From: Microglena sp. YARC
Lineage: Eukaryota; Chlorophyta; Chlorophyceae; Chlamydomonadales; Chlamydomonadaceae
DNA: 64,000 bases
Direction of reading: 5' to 3'
NCBI GenBank assembly: GCA_022414725.1
Contig: CM039467.1
Location: forward strand, 11,049,744 to 11,113,743
Positions 12,316 through 23,051 of the stretch are shown here, in pieces. The stretch's first letter is position 1; every line of letters starts with the position of its first letter. The position numbers and the translations under genes were made by a program. The notes under the pieces were generated by a model. That model was given only the letters and a program-made list of their open reading frames with translations, was not told the DNA's origin and did not search any database.

Positions 12316-13359
12316 TCTCCACAGGTGCCTAAGTCAGACCCTGAGTGATACAGATGGATTGAGCCTATGCCCTCAAGTCCAAAAACAATTATTTTTTGCT
12401 AATAAGTTGCCCAACCACATCAGTTCAACATATAAATACTCGAATTTGAGTTTTCTCAAATGGTGGGAACCAGGTCATGTGTAACATGCTAATTTGTTAC
12501 TATGGGGTTCCCTAAGTCGATACGGGTTTTACGCATGAAGTGATACGGAGCCTATCGCAACCGAAACAAGCCATTTTAAAAGAACACTGGGTACAAATGT
12601 TGTGTAACGTCTTTCCCTTCCAGTAGTTATTGCAGAAGGTCTTGGAAGGCAGTACACCGGCAGTACAGTTGAGTACGGACCCCCAAAACACTGATTATTT
12701 ACATTTTGTGGGTGTCCTAAGTCTAGGTCAGAGCTGCACAGCCTCAATTGAAACGTTTTGGGCCTCAGGTTTGCTCAATCTTGAGATATAACGTAGAGAA
12801 CACTTTTATTTTTTCAAAATTCAAAAATTTCAAATATTTTTGAAAATAAATTCGAAAAACAAGCTTTTTTTTATTTTGGCTTCAAACATCCACTTCTGAA
12901 CTCAGTTTTTGTTTTGGAGTAGATCATTGAAAAAACACCCTAATCCTGGGCCATGGTGAGGTAGGCCTCTGGGAGGTGAAATCTTGAGATGTACAGCTAT
13001 TTCAGTAGATTCCTAGGCCAAGGCTGAAGCGCAGCCTCCGACCTTGTAATAGGGGTTCGATAAGCCTTTCTTCCCGAGGTACCTTTCTTCGGAATAGCTC
13101 GCGCGGCCTCGTATATGACGCGAAGTGGATTTGTATCACTAATTATCACACATCTGATGTACTGCCATCGGCCTGCCGAACAAGGCTGCTCGCAACCAGA
13201 TGCGAACGCGGACGAAAAGTAGCTGCGCGCATAGCTGACACCTTCGCGGACAATATGAGCCAGACAGAATTCGATTTCAAGCAGTTTGGGTCATGTACGG
13301 CTCTGTATCATTTTCTTGTATCGACTTAGGGCGTTTTCGGACTTAGGCACCTATGGAGA
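12316..13359 (+). mobile_element. ~1.04 kb non-autonomous TIR element, copy 1
   Basis: Bounded by inverted ends TCTCCACAGGTGCCTAAGTC and GACTTAGGCACCTATGGAGA and flanked by TA on both sides (12314-12315, 13360-13361), as for Tc1/mariner-type or other TA-targeting elements. CCTAAGTC-GATAC motifs recur inside, as subterminal repeats often do. No transposase frame is visible. A second copy lies inverted at 33822-34869. Confidence 0.85.
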
Positions 13360-13360
13360 T

Positions 13361-13905
13361 ATTATTATTATTATTATTTGAGATCATGGGCGAGTTATTA
13401 TTTATTATTTGAGATTGTGGGCGATTTATTTTTGTATTTGTCATTCTTATTATTTTTATTTATTATTTGAGATTGTGGGCGATTTATTTTTGTATTTGTT
13501 ATTCTTATTATTTTTATTTATTATTTGAGATTGTGGGCGATTTATTTTTGTATTTGTCATTCTTATTATTTTTATTTATTATTTGAGATTGTGGGCGATT
13601 TATTTTGTATTGTCATTCTTATTATTTTTATTTATTATTTTGAGATTGTGGGCCATTTATTTTTGTATTTGTCATTCTTATTATTTTTATTTATTATTTG
13701 AGATTGTGGGCGATTTATTTTTGTATTTGTCATTCTTATTATTTTTATTTATTATTTGAGATTGTGGGCGATTTATTTTTGTATTTGTCATTCTTATTAT
13801 CTTTATTTATAATTTGAGATTGTGGGCGATTTATTTTTGTATTTGTCATTCTTATTATTTTTATTTATTATTTGAGATCGCAAGTGATTCATTATGTATT
13901 ATTCT
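13361..13905 (+). repeat. ~61 bp tandem repeat, TTTGAGATTGTGGGCGA
   Basis: About nine units of ~61 bp, each with TTATTTGAGATTGTGGGCGA followed by a T-rich stretch and TCATTCTTATTATTTT. It continues the repeat found at 12180-12300; the TIR element sits inside this array. The GTGAG donor of the left copies has decayed to GCGAT in most units. Confidence 0.8.
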
Positions 13906-13909
13906 TATT

Positions 13910-14227
13910 CTTATTTTTATTTTATTATTGTGGCCACCCGTGTGGCCGGTCACATGATTGGGGTGGGGTGGAGAGGAAGGGAGGGGTCAGTGTGGTGGGT
14001 ATGTGTGCGTCAGTGTTCTTAGTGGAGAAGCATCGTGACTGTGTGTCCATGTGAGGGATGTGGGCGAGGACACATGTGCAACCCATCATGTAACCCAGCC
14101 CCAAACAGGTGTGTCGAACAGCCACACCGGCACTATGACTTGGGTGGGGGTGGTGTGGGTACTATGATTTGGGTGGGGGTGGTGTGGGTATGTGTGGCCA
14201 CTGGCCACACGGGCAGCTTACTAGTAA
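13910..14227. other. G-rich spacer
   Basis: Repeated GGGTGGGGGTGGTGTGGGTA segments (14148-14195). No gene seen. Confidence 0.5.
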
Positions 14228-14395
14228 TGATAACACCTGATGGGGCGTGGTGTTAAGGGAGCCCGTCGTATGCGGGTGGGGAGCGGTCTCCTACCTCAAC
14301 TGGACAAGCTACCATCGCGGTTGACGACGACCTGCAATGCCAAGAGCGACCGAAGGGGGAGTCGAACCCCCGACTCTTCATTCTTATAGCTTACT
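14228..14395 (-). mobile_element. tRNA-derived SINE copy, head truncated
   Basis: Shares its body (GGGGCGTGGTGTTAAGGGAG, CTCAACTGGACAAGCTACC, GCGGTTGACGACGACCT) with 32038-32150 and, more distantly, with 28005-28200. On the minus strand GGGGGTTCGACTCCCCC near 14355-14375 is a perfect tRNA T-arm with a Pol III B box. The A box is missing. Confidence 0.65.
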
Positions 14396-14780
14396 AGTAT
14401 GTATATAAATATATAATACACATATTGGAATAAAAATATAGAATCCATATAATACATAAGTATATACAGAGTATTTAAATATATAAATATAGGAAAAAGA
14501 TTGAAACATAAATATTGCACCCAAATAATAAATCAGTCTACATGTATACACATATAATATAATATTGGAATATAAATATAGCATCCAGTTAATCAATATG
14601 TCTAAAATATGTAAATATATAAAACAACTACTGGAATATAAATATATAATACAACTATTGGAATATAGATATAGCATCCATATAATCAATATGTATAAAA
14701 TATATAAATATAGAAAACAAATATTGGAATATAAATATTATAATACTACTTTTGCCCAAATAATATTATAATTTTGCCCA
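14396..14780. repeat. AT-rich repeat (GGAATATAAATAT)
   Basis: Irregular tandem copies of a ~60 bp unit with ATTGGAATATAAATAT and ATAATACAAC. Related sequence continues at 14870-14909 and 16012-16080, on both sides of the hAT insertion. Confidence 0.7.
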
Positions 14781-14880
14781 AATTGCTGCAGGCTTACACC
14801 CACTCCAGTCGAAGTGCTTGGGTGGAGGTGTAGCTAAGGAAACGGGTGGGGGCAGGGCATATAATACATAATTATGTAAG
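14781..14880 (+). repeat. acceptor-side copy of exon x
   Basis: TTGCTGCAG followed by GCTTACACCCACTCCAGTC, then GGAGGTGTAGCTAAGGAAAC. It matches the acceptor and first ~75 nt of exon 16295-16394 with point changes. A further copy lies at 16100-16190, directly upstream of the real exon. Confidence 0.7.
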
Positions 14881-14909
14881 TATATATAATATAACTATTG
14901 GAATATAAA

Positions 14910-16011
14910 TAGGGTTGGGCCGACATATGAACGTATGATCATACGTTCATATAATAATATGTATATTCATACGTATGATTTTTCTCGAAACGTTTATTCA
15001 TACGTATGTACAAACGTATGAGTAGTGTACGTCGACAAGTACTGCACGCTTCCCAGCATTTATCTTTCTCGTTTTTCATTCGATATTTGATTTAGATAGC
15101 TCGTTGGTAAGCTACTGACCTCCTTTATCACAACATGCAATAAAATTAACCTTTCAAGTGTACCATTTTGTTTAAATTTGGTCCAAAGTTTGATTTGGAT
15201 AGACAGATATCAGGCACATAAACCAGAGTGTCGCCTAGCCTTTCATTCCATTGAGCTCCCATGAGGGCTTGTTGGATTGATGGTGCAAGCCTAGTGCAGT
15301 GTTGACATGGATACTATTGCAATATAGTTATATTATTATACACGTATACAGTTATATACTACACCAACTGGCGTTGAATGGCTCCCTTAGATTGGCACCG
15401 CGCTTCTTCTTCAAGTTTGGGTGGGTGTACACAAAGCTGAGGGCCAACCTCTCCTTTGAAATGGGGGGAAATATGATCTACATAGCTGCCAACGCTGACC
15501 TTGCCGACAAAGTCTATGTTGATGAGGAGGTGGCCTTGGATGCCATGGGCCTTGAGGACTGAACCAGCAGCTGAATTAGGGAGCTGCCTAGAAGCTGCGG
15601 CATACTCACATACTTGGTCTGACACCTGTGGCTGACTCAGCAAGCTGCCTAGAAAGATGACTTGAGCCTAGTGCAACGTGAGCATGCTTACATAGCCAGT
15701 ATGTCATTATTATTGGCGGTGAATGGCTCCCTTAGATTGGCACCGCGCTTCTCGGTCGACGCGCTTCTGGTCGTGATTTATGTTCTGAGATTTGGACACT
15801 CTAAATGTGTCCGATTATTTTTTTGAGAGTTGATATGTGATGCCAATGAAATTAGCTACGCAGCAATATCTTTTAACCCATGTAAAAGTATTTTATCGAG
15901 ACGTGTATAATTTCCCTCATACGTTTTCATACGTTTTTATGCATGCGCTCATACGTTGATACGTTTATACGGCATATGAAAATCAAAATATACGTTTGCT
16001 TCCCAACCCTA
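14910..16011. mobile_element. hAT-family transposon (non-autonomous)
   Basis: Starts TAGGGTTGGG and ends CCCAACCCTA (10 bp perfect inverted ends of hAT type). It is flanked by an exact 8 bp duplication AATATAAA (14902-14909 and 16012-16019), the target-site length diagnostic of hAT. Subterminal zones are dense in CATACGT/ACGTATG motifs in both orientations. A relic of the transposase C terminus lies inside. The element interrupts the acceptor-side array upstream of exon x. Confidence 0.93.
15371..15562 (+). pseudogene. hAT transposase C-terminal fragment
   Basis: Open frame ending in TGA at 15560-15562. It contains GWVYTKLRANLSFEM and NMIYIAANADLADKVY, which fits the conserved end of hAT transposases (a small residue-Gly turn, T-K-x-R-x2-L, then a hydrophobic helix and N-x-D-L) in the dimerisation region. 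The rest of the transposase, including the catalytic DDE residues, is absent, so the element depends on a relative. Part of the segment (GAATGGCTCCCTTAGATTGG) recurs at 15719. Confidence 0.65.
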
Positions 16012-16294
16012 AATATAAATGAGAGTGGGGGCAGGCCATGTAATACATAAAAATATAGTACTGCTTTTGCCCAAATAATAATGTTATCATAATAATGTAA
16101 TAATGATTGCCCAAATTGCCGCAGGCTCACGCTCACTCCAGTCAAAGGGTTTGAGTGGAGGTGGAGCTAAGGAAACGGGTGGGGGAAGAAGATGCAATAA
16201 ATGCGCTATTTGAGGGCTCTTTTGGCCTTGTTATGGCCCAAATTGACACCATCTTGGGCCCAGTTTGACCCCGTTTTTGCCCAAATCCCTGCAG
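16012..16294 (+). repeat. intron with acceptor-side copies of exon x
   Basis: After the hAT target duplication, one more partial copy of the exon x acceptor region (TTGCCGCAG|GCTCACGCTCACTCCAGTC, 16108-16190) precedes the real acceptor TCCCTGCAG at 16286-16294. TTTTGCCCAAAT recurs before each acceptor. Confidence 0.7.
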
Positions 16295-16394
16295 GCTCAC
16301 GCTCACTCCAGTCAAAGTTTGCGAGTGAAGGTGGAGCTAAGGAAACGGGTGCGGGCAGGACAAGCCCGGTCAACCCTAAGTACATCTTAGATAA
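16295..16394 (+). CDS. exon x of Ser/Gly-rich protein gene
   Basis: 100 nt internal exon between acceptor CCCTGCAG and donor GTGAGTG. It starts with two bases of a split codon, encodes 32 residues including KFASEGGAKETGAGRTSPVN and PKYILD, and ends with two bases (AA). The next exon (19477) begins with one base, so the join restores the frame and gives Asn. The composition (Ser, Gly, Lys, Thr) matches the later exons. Upstream coding exons were not found. The function is unknown. The exon lies between an upstream array of its own acceptor and a downstream array of its own donor. Confidence 0.65.
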
Positions 16395-16543
16395 GTGAGT
16401 GAACTTGGGCAGAGCATGTTTGTGTTGTGTGTGTGTGTGGGTGGTGGGGTGGGTGGGGTGATGTGCAGAGGCAGGACAAGCCCGGTCAACCCTAGGTACA
16501 TCTTAGATAAGTGAGTGGACAGGGGCAGAGCATGTATGTGCGT

Positions 16544-16575
<32 letters not shown>

Positions 16576-16652
16576 TGTGTAGAGCAGGACAAGCCCGGTC
16601 AACCCTAAGTACATCTTAGATAAGTGAGTGGACAGGGGCAGAGCATGTATGG

Positions 16653-16683
<31 letters not shown>

Positions 16684-16871
16684 GAGGGGGGGATGTGCAG
16701 AGGCAGTACAGGCCCAGTCAACCCTAAGTACATCTTAGATAAGTGAGTGGACAGGGCAGAGCATGTATGGGGGGGGGGGGGGGGGGGGGGGGATGTGTAG
16801 AGGCAGGACAAGCCCGGTCAACCCTAAGTACATCTTAGATAAGTGAGTGGACAGGGGCAGAGCATGTATGG

Positions 16872-16902
<31 letters not shown>

Positions 16903-17317
16903 GGGGGAGGGGATGTGCAGAGGCAGTACAGGCCCAGTCAACCCTAAGTACATCTTAGATAAGTGAGTGGACAGGGGCAGAGCATGTATGGGGGGGGGGG
17001 GGGGGGGGGGGGGGGGATGTGTAGAGGCAGGACAAGCCCGGTCAACCCTAAGTACATCTTCGATAAGTGAGTGAACAGGGGCAGAGCATGTTTGTGTGTG
17101 GGTGGGGTGGGTGGGTGGGTGGGTGGGGGGGGGGGGGGGGGGGGTGCAGAGCAGGACAAGCCCGGTCAACCCTAATTACATCTTAGATAAGTGAGTGGAC
17201 AGGGGCAGAGCATGAATGGGTGGGTGGGGGTGGGGGGGGCAGGACAGGACCAGTCAACCCTGAGTACATCTTAGATAAGTGAGTGAACAAGGGCAGAGCA
17301 TGTTTGTGTGTGTTTGT

Positions 17318-17348
<31 letters not shown>

Positions 17349-17438
17349 CAGGACAAGCCCGGTCAACCCTAAGTGCATCTTAGATAAGTGAGTGGACAGG
17401 GGCAGAGCATGTATGGGTGGGTGGGTGGGTGGTGGTGT

Positions 17439-17469
<31 letters not shown>

Positions 17470-17640
17470 GACAAGCCCGGTCAACCCTAAGTGCATCTTA
17501 GATAAGTGAGTGGACAAGGGCAGAGCATGTATGGGTGTGTGTGTGTGTGGTGGTGGTGGTGTGTGTGTGTGTGTGGGGGGGGGGCAGGAGAAGCCCGGTC
17601 AAACCAAGTGTGTGTGTATGTGTGTGTGTGGGGGGGGTCC
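16395..17640 (+). repeat. donor-side junction array of exon x
   Basis: About eleven copies of exon x's last ~40 nt plus donor: GGACAAGCCCGGTCAACCCT, AAGTACATCTTAGATAA then GTGAGTG and GGGGCAGAGCATGT. GT repeats and poly(G) runs of up to about 30 separate them. Units are ~90-125 bp. The GTGAGTG donor is kept in nearly every unit, but the exon's real acceptor and its first 55 nt are not repeated. Confidence 0.88.
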
Positions 17641-17739
17641 GGTGGAAGTGTGTGGTGTATGCAAATGTTGGGGTAGAAGTGGGGGGGGGGGTGTTTTTAC
17701 TGGTGAAGGCGGTAGGCAGCTAAATTGCTGGATGAACCA

Positions 17740-18330
17740 ACTTCAAGTTCAAATTAAATATTACAATCCGTCTGTATTTTCTTTATATGTCCAAATCCGT
17801 CCGAATTACCTGTAAATATGTGTGTTACAAAGTTCAAGTTAAATGTTATAATCCGTCTGTATTTGCTTTGTCAGCTCATCACCAACCAAGTGTTCTATTT
17901 TGACCAGCTTTGTTGTGGATCGTTAAATGTGAAGATCGGTTCGTACTTTCTTGTGCAGCTCATCATCAACCGATTGTTGTACTTTGTTCGGGTTTAATCG
18001 TTAAATATGAAGATCCGTTCGTATTTTCTTGTGCAGCTCATCATCAACAAATTGTTGTACTTTGTTCGGGTTTAATCGTTAAATATGAAGATCTTTTTGT
18101 ATATTATTTTGCAGCTCATCATCAACCAATTGTTGTACTTTGTTCAGCTTTGTTGAGGTTTAATCATAAAAGATTAAAATCCGTCTGTATCAGCTTTATA
18201 TGTTAAAATCCGTCTGTATTAGCTTTATATGGTAAAATCCGTCTGTATTAGCTTTTGCAGCTCATCGCCAACCAAGTGTTTCTGCGTTGTTCAGCTTTGT
18301 TGGGGTTTGATTGTAAAATGTACAAATCTG
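17740..18330 (+). repeat. acceptor-side junction array of exon y
   Basis: Units of ~85 bp, each with a T-rich stretch, TTTTGCAG or TTGTGCAG, and CTCATCATCAACCAA, at about 17873, 17957, 18034, 18112 and 18258. They match the acceptor of the exon at 19477 (CTCTTGCAG|CTCATCGCCAGCCAA). AAATCCGTCTGTATT also recurs in each unit. Confidence 0.85.
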
Positions 18331-18334
18331 TCTA

Positions 18335-18342
18335 ATCATCAA

Positions 18343-18377
<35 letters not shown>

Positions 18378-18778
18378 TCTTAAAGAAAAAAGTAAAAGTA
18401 AAAGAAAACTAGTTTTACTTTTACTTCTTTTTACTTCTTGAAAAAATGACACCATCATCCAACTTTGTAGATATCATAGAGAGGATGAAGAATCCGGTTG
18501 TATTTCTTAATTTGGGCCAGTAGAAAAAAAGTAATGGTCTTTCAAAGTTTGGCTGCAGGAGGGTGTGTGTGGGGGGTGGGGGGTGGGGGCGAGGGAAAAA
18601 TCTGACAATTTCAAAACGTTAGGTACTTTCCAGGCACTTTTTTCTAGCCCTCATAATGACATGGGAGTGGAACTAGGGTGTTCCTCTACTAAATACCAGT
18701 CCATGTATGCTATTGGGGGTTAATCCACCACATATTTTGCCCATGGCGGAGGGGTGGGGGGAGAGAGAGAGACCCTGG

Positions 18779-18840
<62 letters not shown>

Positions 18841-19020
18841 CACACACACAACGCCCTAACCAACACGAGTACAACGACGTACGGAGCAAAACCTCGTGGT
18901 AGTTCTCTTCTTCTTCCTTTTTTACTGACTTTTTTCGGATTTATTTTGACTGACTGACTGACTGGCTGACTGACCCCCAAGCCCCACCAAACAATGTAAC
19001 ATTGATGATGATGATTTGAT
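18335..19020. other. low-complexity intron sequence
   Basis: Poly(G) run (18344-18374), AAAAGTAAAAG repeats and a (CT)n run at 18781-18838. No gene seen. Confidence 0.7.
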
Positions 19021-19029
19021 ATGTTTCAA

Positions 19030-19350
19030 ACATTCCCAATGGTCTCGAGACCAACCTCAATGGAGAGGCCTTTGAGGAGGCAAATCCAAAAACGTAATAA
19101 GATTTGCTCTTTCAGATTTGACAAGTCCTATGCAGCGTCTCAAGCGACGTGGAAAATTGGCGAGTGTGTAGGCAACGGAGCGCAAGGTTGCAAAGATGGA
19201 GCTTACCGAAGCGATTTAGTTACGCGACCGTTGGCTGACGTGTCAGGCTTCAAGTTTTTCGGTCGGACAGACGAACAAATGGGTAACCCTGGGGGCTCCC
19301 GCCCCCTTGAAGAGGGGGCTCCGCAAAAACAAAAACTGTGATGGGGTCTT
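19030..19350 (-). repeat. dispersed repeat, copy 1
   Basis: Reverse-orientation relative of 31078-31310 and 39695-39925. Shared blocks include GGCTCCCGCCCCCTTGAAG, ACAAATGGGTAACCCTGGGG, GACAGACGAAC and TGACGTGTCAGGCTTC. The G/C-rich inverted segment GGGGGCTCC...GGGGGCTCC lies at one end. No coding capacity seen; class unknown. Confidence 0.65.
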
Positions 19351-19476
19351 TCACTTCTTTTGCCCCCCACCCCCCCACCCCCCTGCTAAAAATGAATGAA
19401 ATATAAATAATGTTATTAAATATCGTAATTGCTTAATACAAATAATGTTATATAAATATCGTAATTGCTCTTGCAG

Positions 19477-19552
19477 CTCATCGCCAGCCAAGGTTGGCTC
19501 AAAGGAAGGCGGAGGTGGAAGTGTGCGCAGCCCTGGCGGCGATCCAATCAAG
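19477..19552 (+). CDS. exon y of Ser/Gly-rich protein gene
   Basis: 76 nt exon between acceptor GCTCTTGCAG and donor GTAGGCCG. It begins with one base that completes the codon split from exon x, and encodes SSPAKVGSKEGGGGSVRSPG then GDPIK. It ends in phase 0, which matches the phase-0 start of exon z. The product is Gly/Ser-rich and probably disordered. The exon has acceptor copies upstream and donor copies downstream. RSP is a possible proline-directed phosphorylation site. Confidence 0.7.
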
Positions 19553-19649
19553 GTAGGCCGCACACTCATCCTTATGCTCATCATCATACACATACTCATC
19601 ACACCCATTGTCATTAATACTTATCATCATCATCATCATCATCTTCATA

Positions 19650-21120
19650 CTTACTGCATAAATTATGCTCAAAGGAAGGCGGAGGTGGAGGTGTGCGCAG
19701 CCCTGGTGGCGATCCAATCAAGGTAGGCCTCTACTCAAATCATACTTATCATCACCATCATCATCATCATCATACACATACTCATCACACCCATTGTCAT
19801 TAATACTTATCATCATCATCATCATCTTCATACTTAATGCATAAATTATGCTCAAAGGAAGGCGGAGGTGGAGGTGTGCGCAGCCCTGGCGGCGATCCAA
19901 TCAAGGTAGGCCTCTACTCAAATCATACTTATCATCATCATCATCATCATACTCATACTCATCACACCCATTGTCATTAATACTTATCATCATCATCATC
20001 ATCTTCATACTTACTGCATAAATTATGCTTAAAGGAAGGCAGAGGTGGAGGTGTGCGCAGCCCTGGCAGCGATCCAATCAAGGTAGGCCTCCACTCAAAT
20101 CATACTTATCATCACCATCATCATCATCATCATACACATACTCATCACACCCATTGTCATTAATACTTATCATCATCATCATCATCATCTTCATACTTAC
20201 TGCATAAATTATGCTCAAAGGAAGGCGGAGGTGGAGGTGTGCGCAGCCCTGGTGGCGATCCAATCAAGGTAGGCCTCTACTCAAATCATACTTATCATCA
20301 TCATCATCATCATCATCATCATACACATACTCATCACACCCATTGTCATTAATACTTATCATTATCATCATCATCATCTTCATACTTACTGCATAAATTA
20401 TGCTCAAAGGAAGGCGGAGGTGGAAGTGTGCGCAGCCCTGGCAGCGATTCAATCAAGGTAGGCCTCTACTCAAATCACACTCACACTTATGCTCATCATA
20501 CTCATACTCATACTCGTGCTCATCATCATGCTCATATTCATACTTATCATACTTCATCATCGTACTCAACACATACTGCATATATGATTTATGAAAGATG
20601 GCAGCTGATGACAGAGGTGCAAGTGGGCGCAGCCCTGGTAGCGATTCAATCATGGTAGGCCTCTACTCAAATCACACTTATCATCATCATACTCATACTT
20701 ATACTACTCCGCCTCCTTTTCCTCCTCCTCCTCATCATCATCATCCTCATCATTATCATCATCATCCTCATCCTCATCCTCATCCTCATCATCATCGATC
20801 ATCATCATCATATCATCATCATCATCCTCCTCATCCTCATCCTCATCCTCATCATCCTCATCATCATACTCATACTCAATACTTACTGCATATATATTAT
20901 AAATGAAGGTGGAAGTGGGCACAGCCCTGGCAGTAATTCAATCGAAGCAAGGTAGTCCTCAACTAAACATCACACCAATACGTATTCATGTTATGCCAAT
21001 AGCATGCATGTCACTTGTCAAACATCATCTGAGTCAGCTACTTACAGGCCTAGAGGTGGAAGTGTGTGAAGCCCTGGCAGAGATTCAAGCAAGGTCTGCC
21101 TCTGCTCAAATAGCCTAGTC
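19650..21120 (+). repeat. donor-side junction array of exon y (in-frame cassettes)
   Basis: Eight copies of the exon y 3' end plus donor, near 19670, 19857, 20030, 20215, 20402, 20600, 20905 and 21046, spaced ~185-190 bp for the first six. Each has GAAGGCGGAGGTGGAGGTGT, GCGATCCAATCAAG and GTAGGCC, then (CAT/ATC)n and ATAAATTATGCTCAAAG. If the AG of CTCAAAG served as acceptor, each of the well-kept units would be a 48 nt phase-0 cassette that keeps the frame. The last three diverge, and GTAGGCC becomes GTAGTCC and then GTCTGCC. Confidence 0.88.
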
Positions 21121-21179
21121 AGACTGCCAGCATCACAGGATATCATATGATACCATGATGTCATATTGACGTTTCCTAC

Positions 21180-21842
21180 TTGAATGTGTGTGTGGGTGTG
21201 TTGTGCAGGGTGACACATCAGCATCAAAGTTTTGTGTCAGCATCCCAGCGTGTGGTCAGCAGCACAGCCCCTTCTTCCCATTTCCAATCGCCAAATAGGG
21301 GCGCCCTCCACACTCATCAGCCTTATACACACGCATATACTTATGTATATCCATACTTCAATGTGTGTGTGTGTGTGTTGTGCAGGGTGGCACGTCAGCA
21401 GCACAGCGTGTAGTCAGCAGCACAGCCCCTTCTTCCCCTTCCAATCGCCAAATAGAGGCGCCCTCTACACTCATCAGCCTTATACACACTTATACCTATA
21501 CATATGTATATATGCCCATACTTGAATGTGTGTGTTGTGCAGGGTGGCACGTCAGCATCACAGCGTGTGGTCAGCAGCACAACCCTTTCTTCCCATTTCC
21601 AATCGCCAAACAGGGGCACCCTCCACACTCATCAGCCTTATACACACGCCTAAACCTATATATATATATATATGTATCCTTACTTCAATGTGTGTGTGTG
21701 CAGGGTGGCACAAAGTGTTTTGTCAGCAGCACAGCCTCTTCTTCCCCTGTCCGATCGCCAAACAAAGGTGCCCTCTACTCTCATCAGCCTTATACACATA
21801 TATGTATATATACCAATCCTTCAATTTATGTGCGCTGTCCAG
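21180..21842 (+). repeat. acceptor-side junction array of exon z
   Basis: Four complete units of ~160-170 bp before the real exon. Each has a GT-rich tract, TTGTGCAG or similar, then GGTGGCACGTCAGCA, GTGGTCAGCAGCACAGCCC, CAATCGCCAAATAGGGGC and CTCATCAGCCTTATACACA. They repeat the acceptor and ~100 nt of the exon at 21843, followed by intron-like sequence instead of the exon's second half. Acceptors lie near 21209, 21384, 21542 and 21704. Confidence 0.9.
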
Positions 21843-21986
21843 GGTGGCACATCAGCATCAAAGCGTGTAGTCAGCAGCACAGCCCCATCTTCCCCTCTCC
21901 AATCCTCAAATAGAGGCGCCCTCTACACTCATCAGCGCCCGGTGTCAGCAAATGAGATGGCCACAAAATCAAAAGAGCTTGTGACG
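21843..21986 (+). CDS. exon z of Ser/Gly-rich protein gene
   Basis: 144 nt (48 codons), phase 0 at both ends, between acceptor GCTGTCCAG and donor GTGCGTGG. It encodes GGTSASKRVVSSTAPSSPLQ, SSNRGALYTHQ and RPVSANEMATKSKELVT. It is the last and only complete copy in its series: the four upstream copies lack the second half and the donor. Its phases fit exon y before it and the terminal exon after it. No known domain is recognised; the product is Ser-rich and basic. Confidence 0.72.
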
Positions 21987-22383
21987 GTGCGTGGTGGTGG
22001 TGGTGTGGTTGGATGGTGGTGGTGGTGGTGTCGTCGAAATGGTGGTTTGGGGGTTGGGTGTGGTGGGGTTGTGACGGTATGTGTTGATGTCCATAGGGGT
22101 GGTCCATGCATCGGCACGGCGTGGACCACCACCGCCAACCCATCACACTCCCTCTACACTCATCAAGTCATCAGAGAACGGTGTCAGCTAATGAGATGGC
22201 CACAAAATCAAAAGCGCTTGTAACGGTATGTGTTGGTGGTGTCGTGGTGGTGGTGTCGTGGTTGGATGGTGGTGGTGTGGTGGTTGGATTGTTGTGGTGG
22301 TGGTGTAGTGGTTGAATGGTGGTGGTGTGGTGGTTGGATGGTTGTGGTGTGGTGGGTGGATGTGGTGGGGTTGTGGCAGAACG
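21987..22383 (+). repeat. intron with GGT repeats, a donor-side copy of exon z and a terminal-exon fragment
   Basis: GTGGTGGTG tracts surround two exon-like pieces. At 22172-22225, after CATCAG, a 54 nt open phase-0 segment ends CTTGTAACG|GTATGTG and repeats the last 17 codons of exon z. At about 22115-22150, GGCACGGCGTGGACCACC and CAACCCATCACACTCC match codons of the terminal exon (25297-25335). Both are open in the gene's frame. Confidence 0.7.
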
Positions 22384-23051
22384 TGTTGATGTCCATAGTC
22401 CCACCTCACAACGCAATGCAATTCAACCCAGATCAGATCAACACAGCCCAACTGTGTCCATAGTCTCACCTCTCAATGCAAGTCAACCCAGGTCAGATCA
22501 GATCAGATCAACACAGCCCAACTGTGTCCATAGTCTCACCTCTCAATGCAAGTCAACCCAGGTCAGATCAGATCAACACAGCTCAACTGTGTCCTTAGTC
22601 TCACCTCTCAATGCATGTCAACCCAGCTCAGGTCAGATCAACTATTTCTATAGTCTCACCTCTCAAGGCAAGTCAACCCAGATCAGATCAGATCAACACA
22701 GCTTAACTGTGTCCATAGTCTCTCCTCTTAATGCAATGCAATTCAAAGCAGATCAGATCAGATCAACTTAACTGTATTCATAGTCTCACCTCTCAACGCA
22801 AGTCAAACAGCTCATTCACATCAGATCAACTGAACTGTGTTCAAAGTCTCACCTTTCAATGCAAGTCAAACAGCTCAGATCAGATCAGACCAACTTAACT
22901 GTATTCATAGTCTCACCTCTCAACGCAAGTCAAACAGCTCATTCACATCAGATCAACTGAACTGTGTTCAAAGTCTCTCCTTTCAATGCAAGTCAAACAG
23001 CTCAGATCAGATCAGATCAACTTAACTGTGTTCATAGTCTCACCTCTCAAC
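22384..23051 (+). repeat. acceptor-side junction array of terminal exon, left part
   Basis: About ten units of ~60-65 bp with CATAGTCTCACCTCTCAA, GCAAGTCAACCCAG, GATCAGATCAGATCAAC and AACTGTGTTCA. They resemble the sequence at the real acceptor (CCTCACCTCTCAACGCTCC then CCACAG|GTCAACGG at 24890-24930). The array resumes at 24777 after an inserted element. Confidence 0.78.

Noticed and set aside
21871..22469. His/Thr-rich minus-strand frames
   Set aside because: Antisense to GGT tracts in the intron; no supporting signals.
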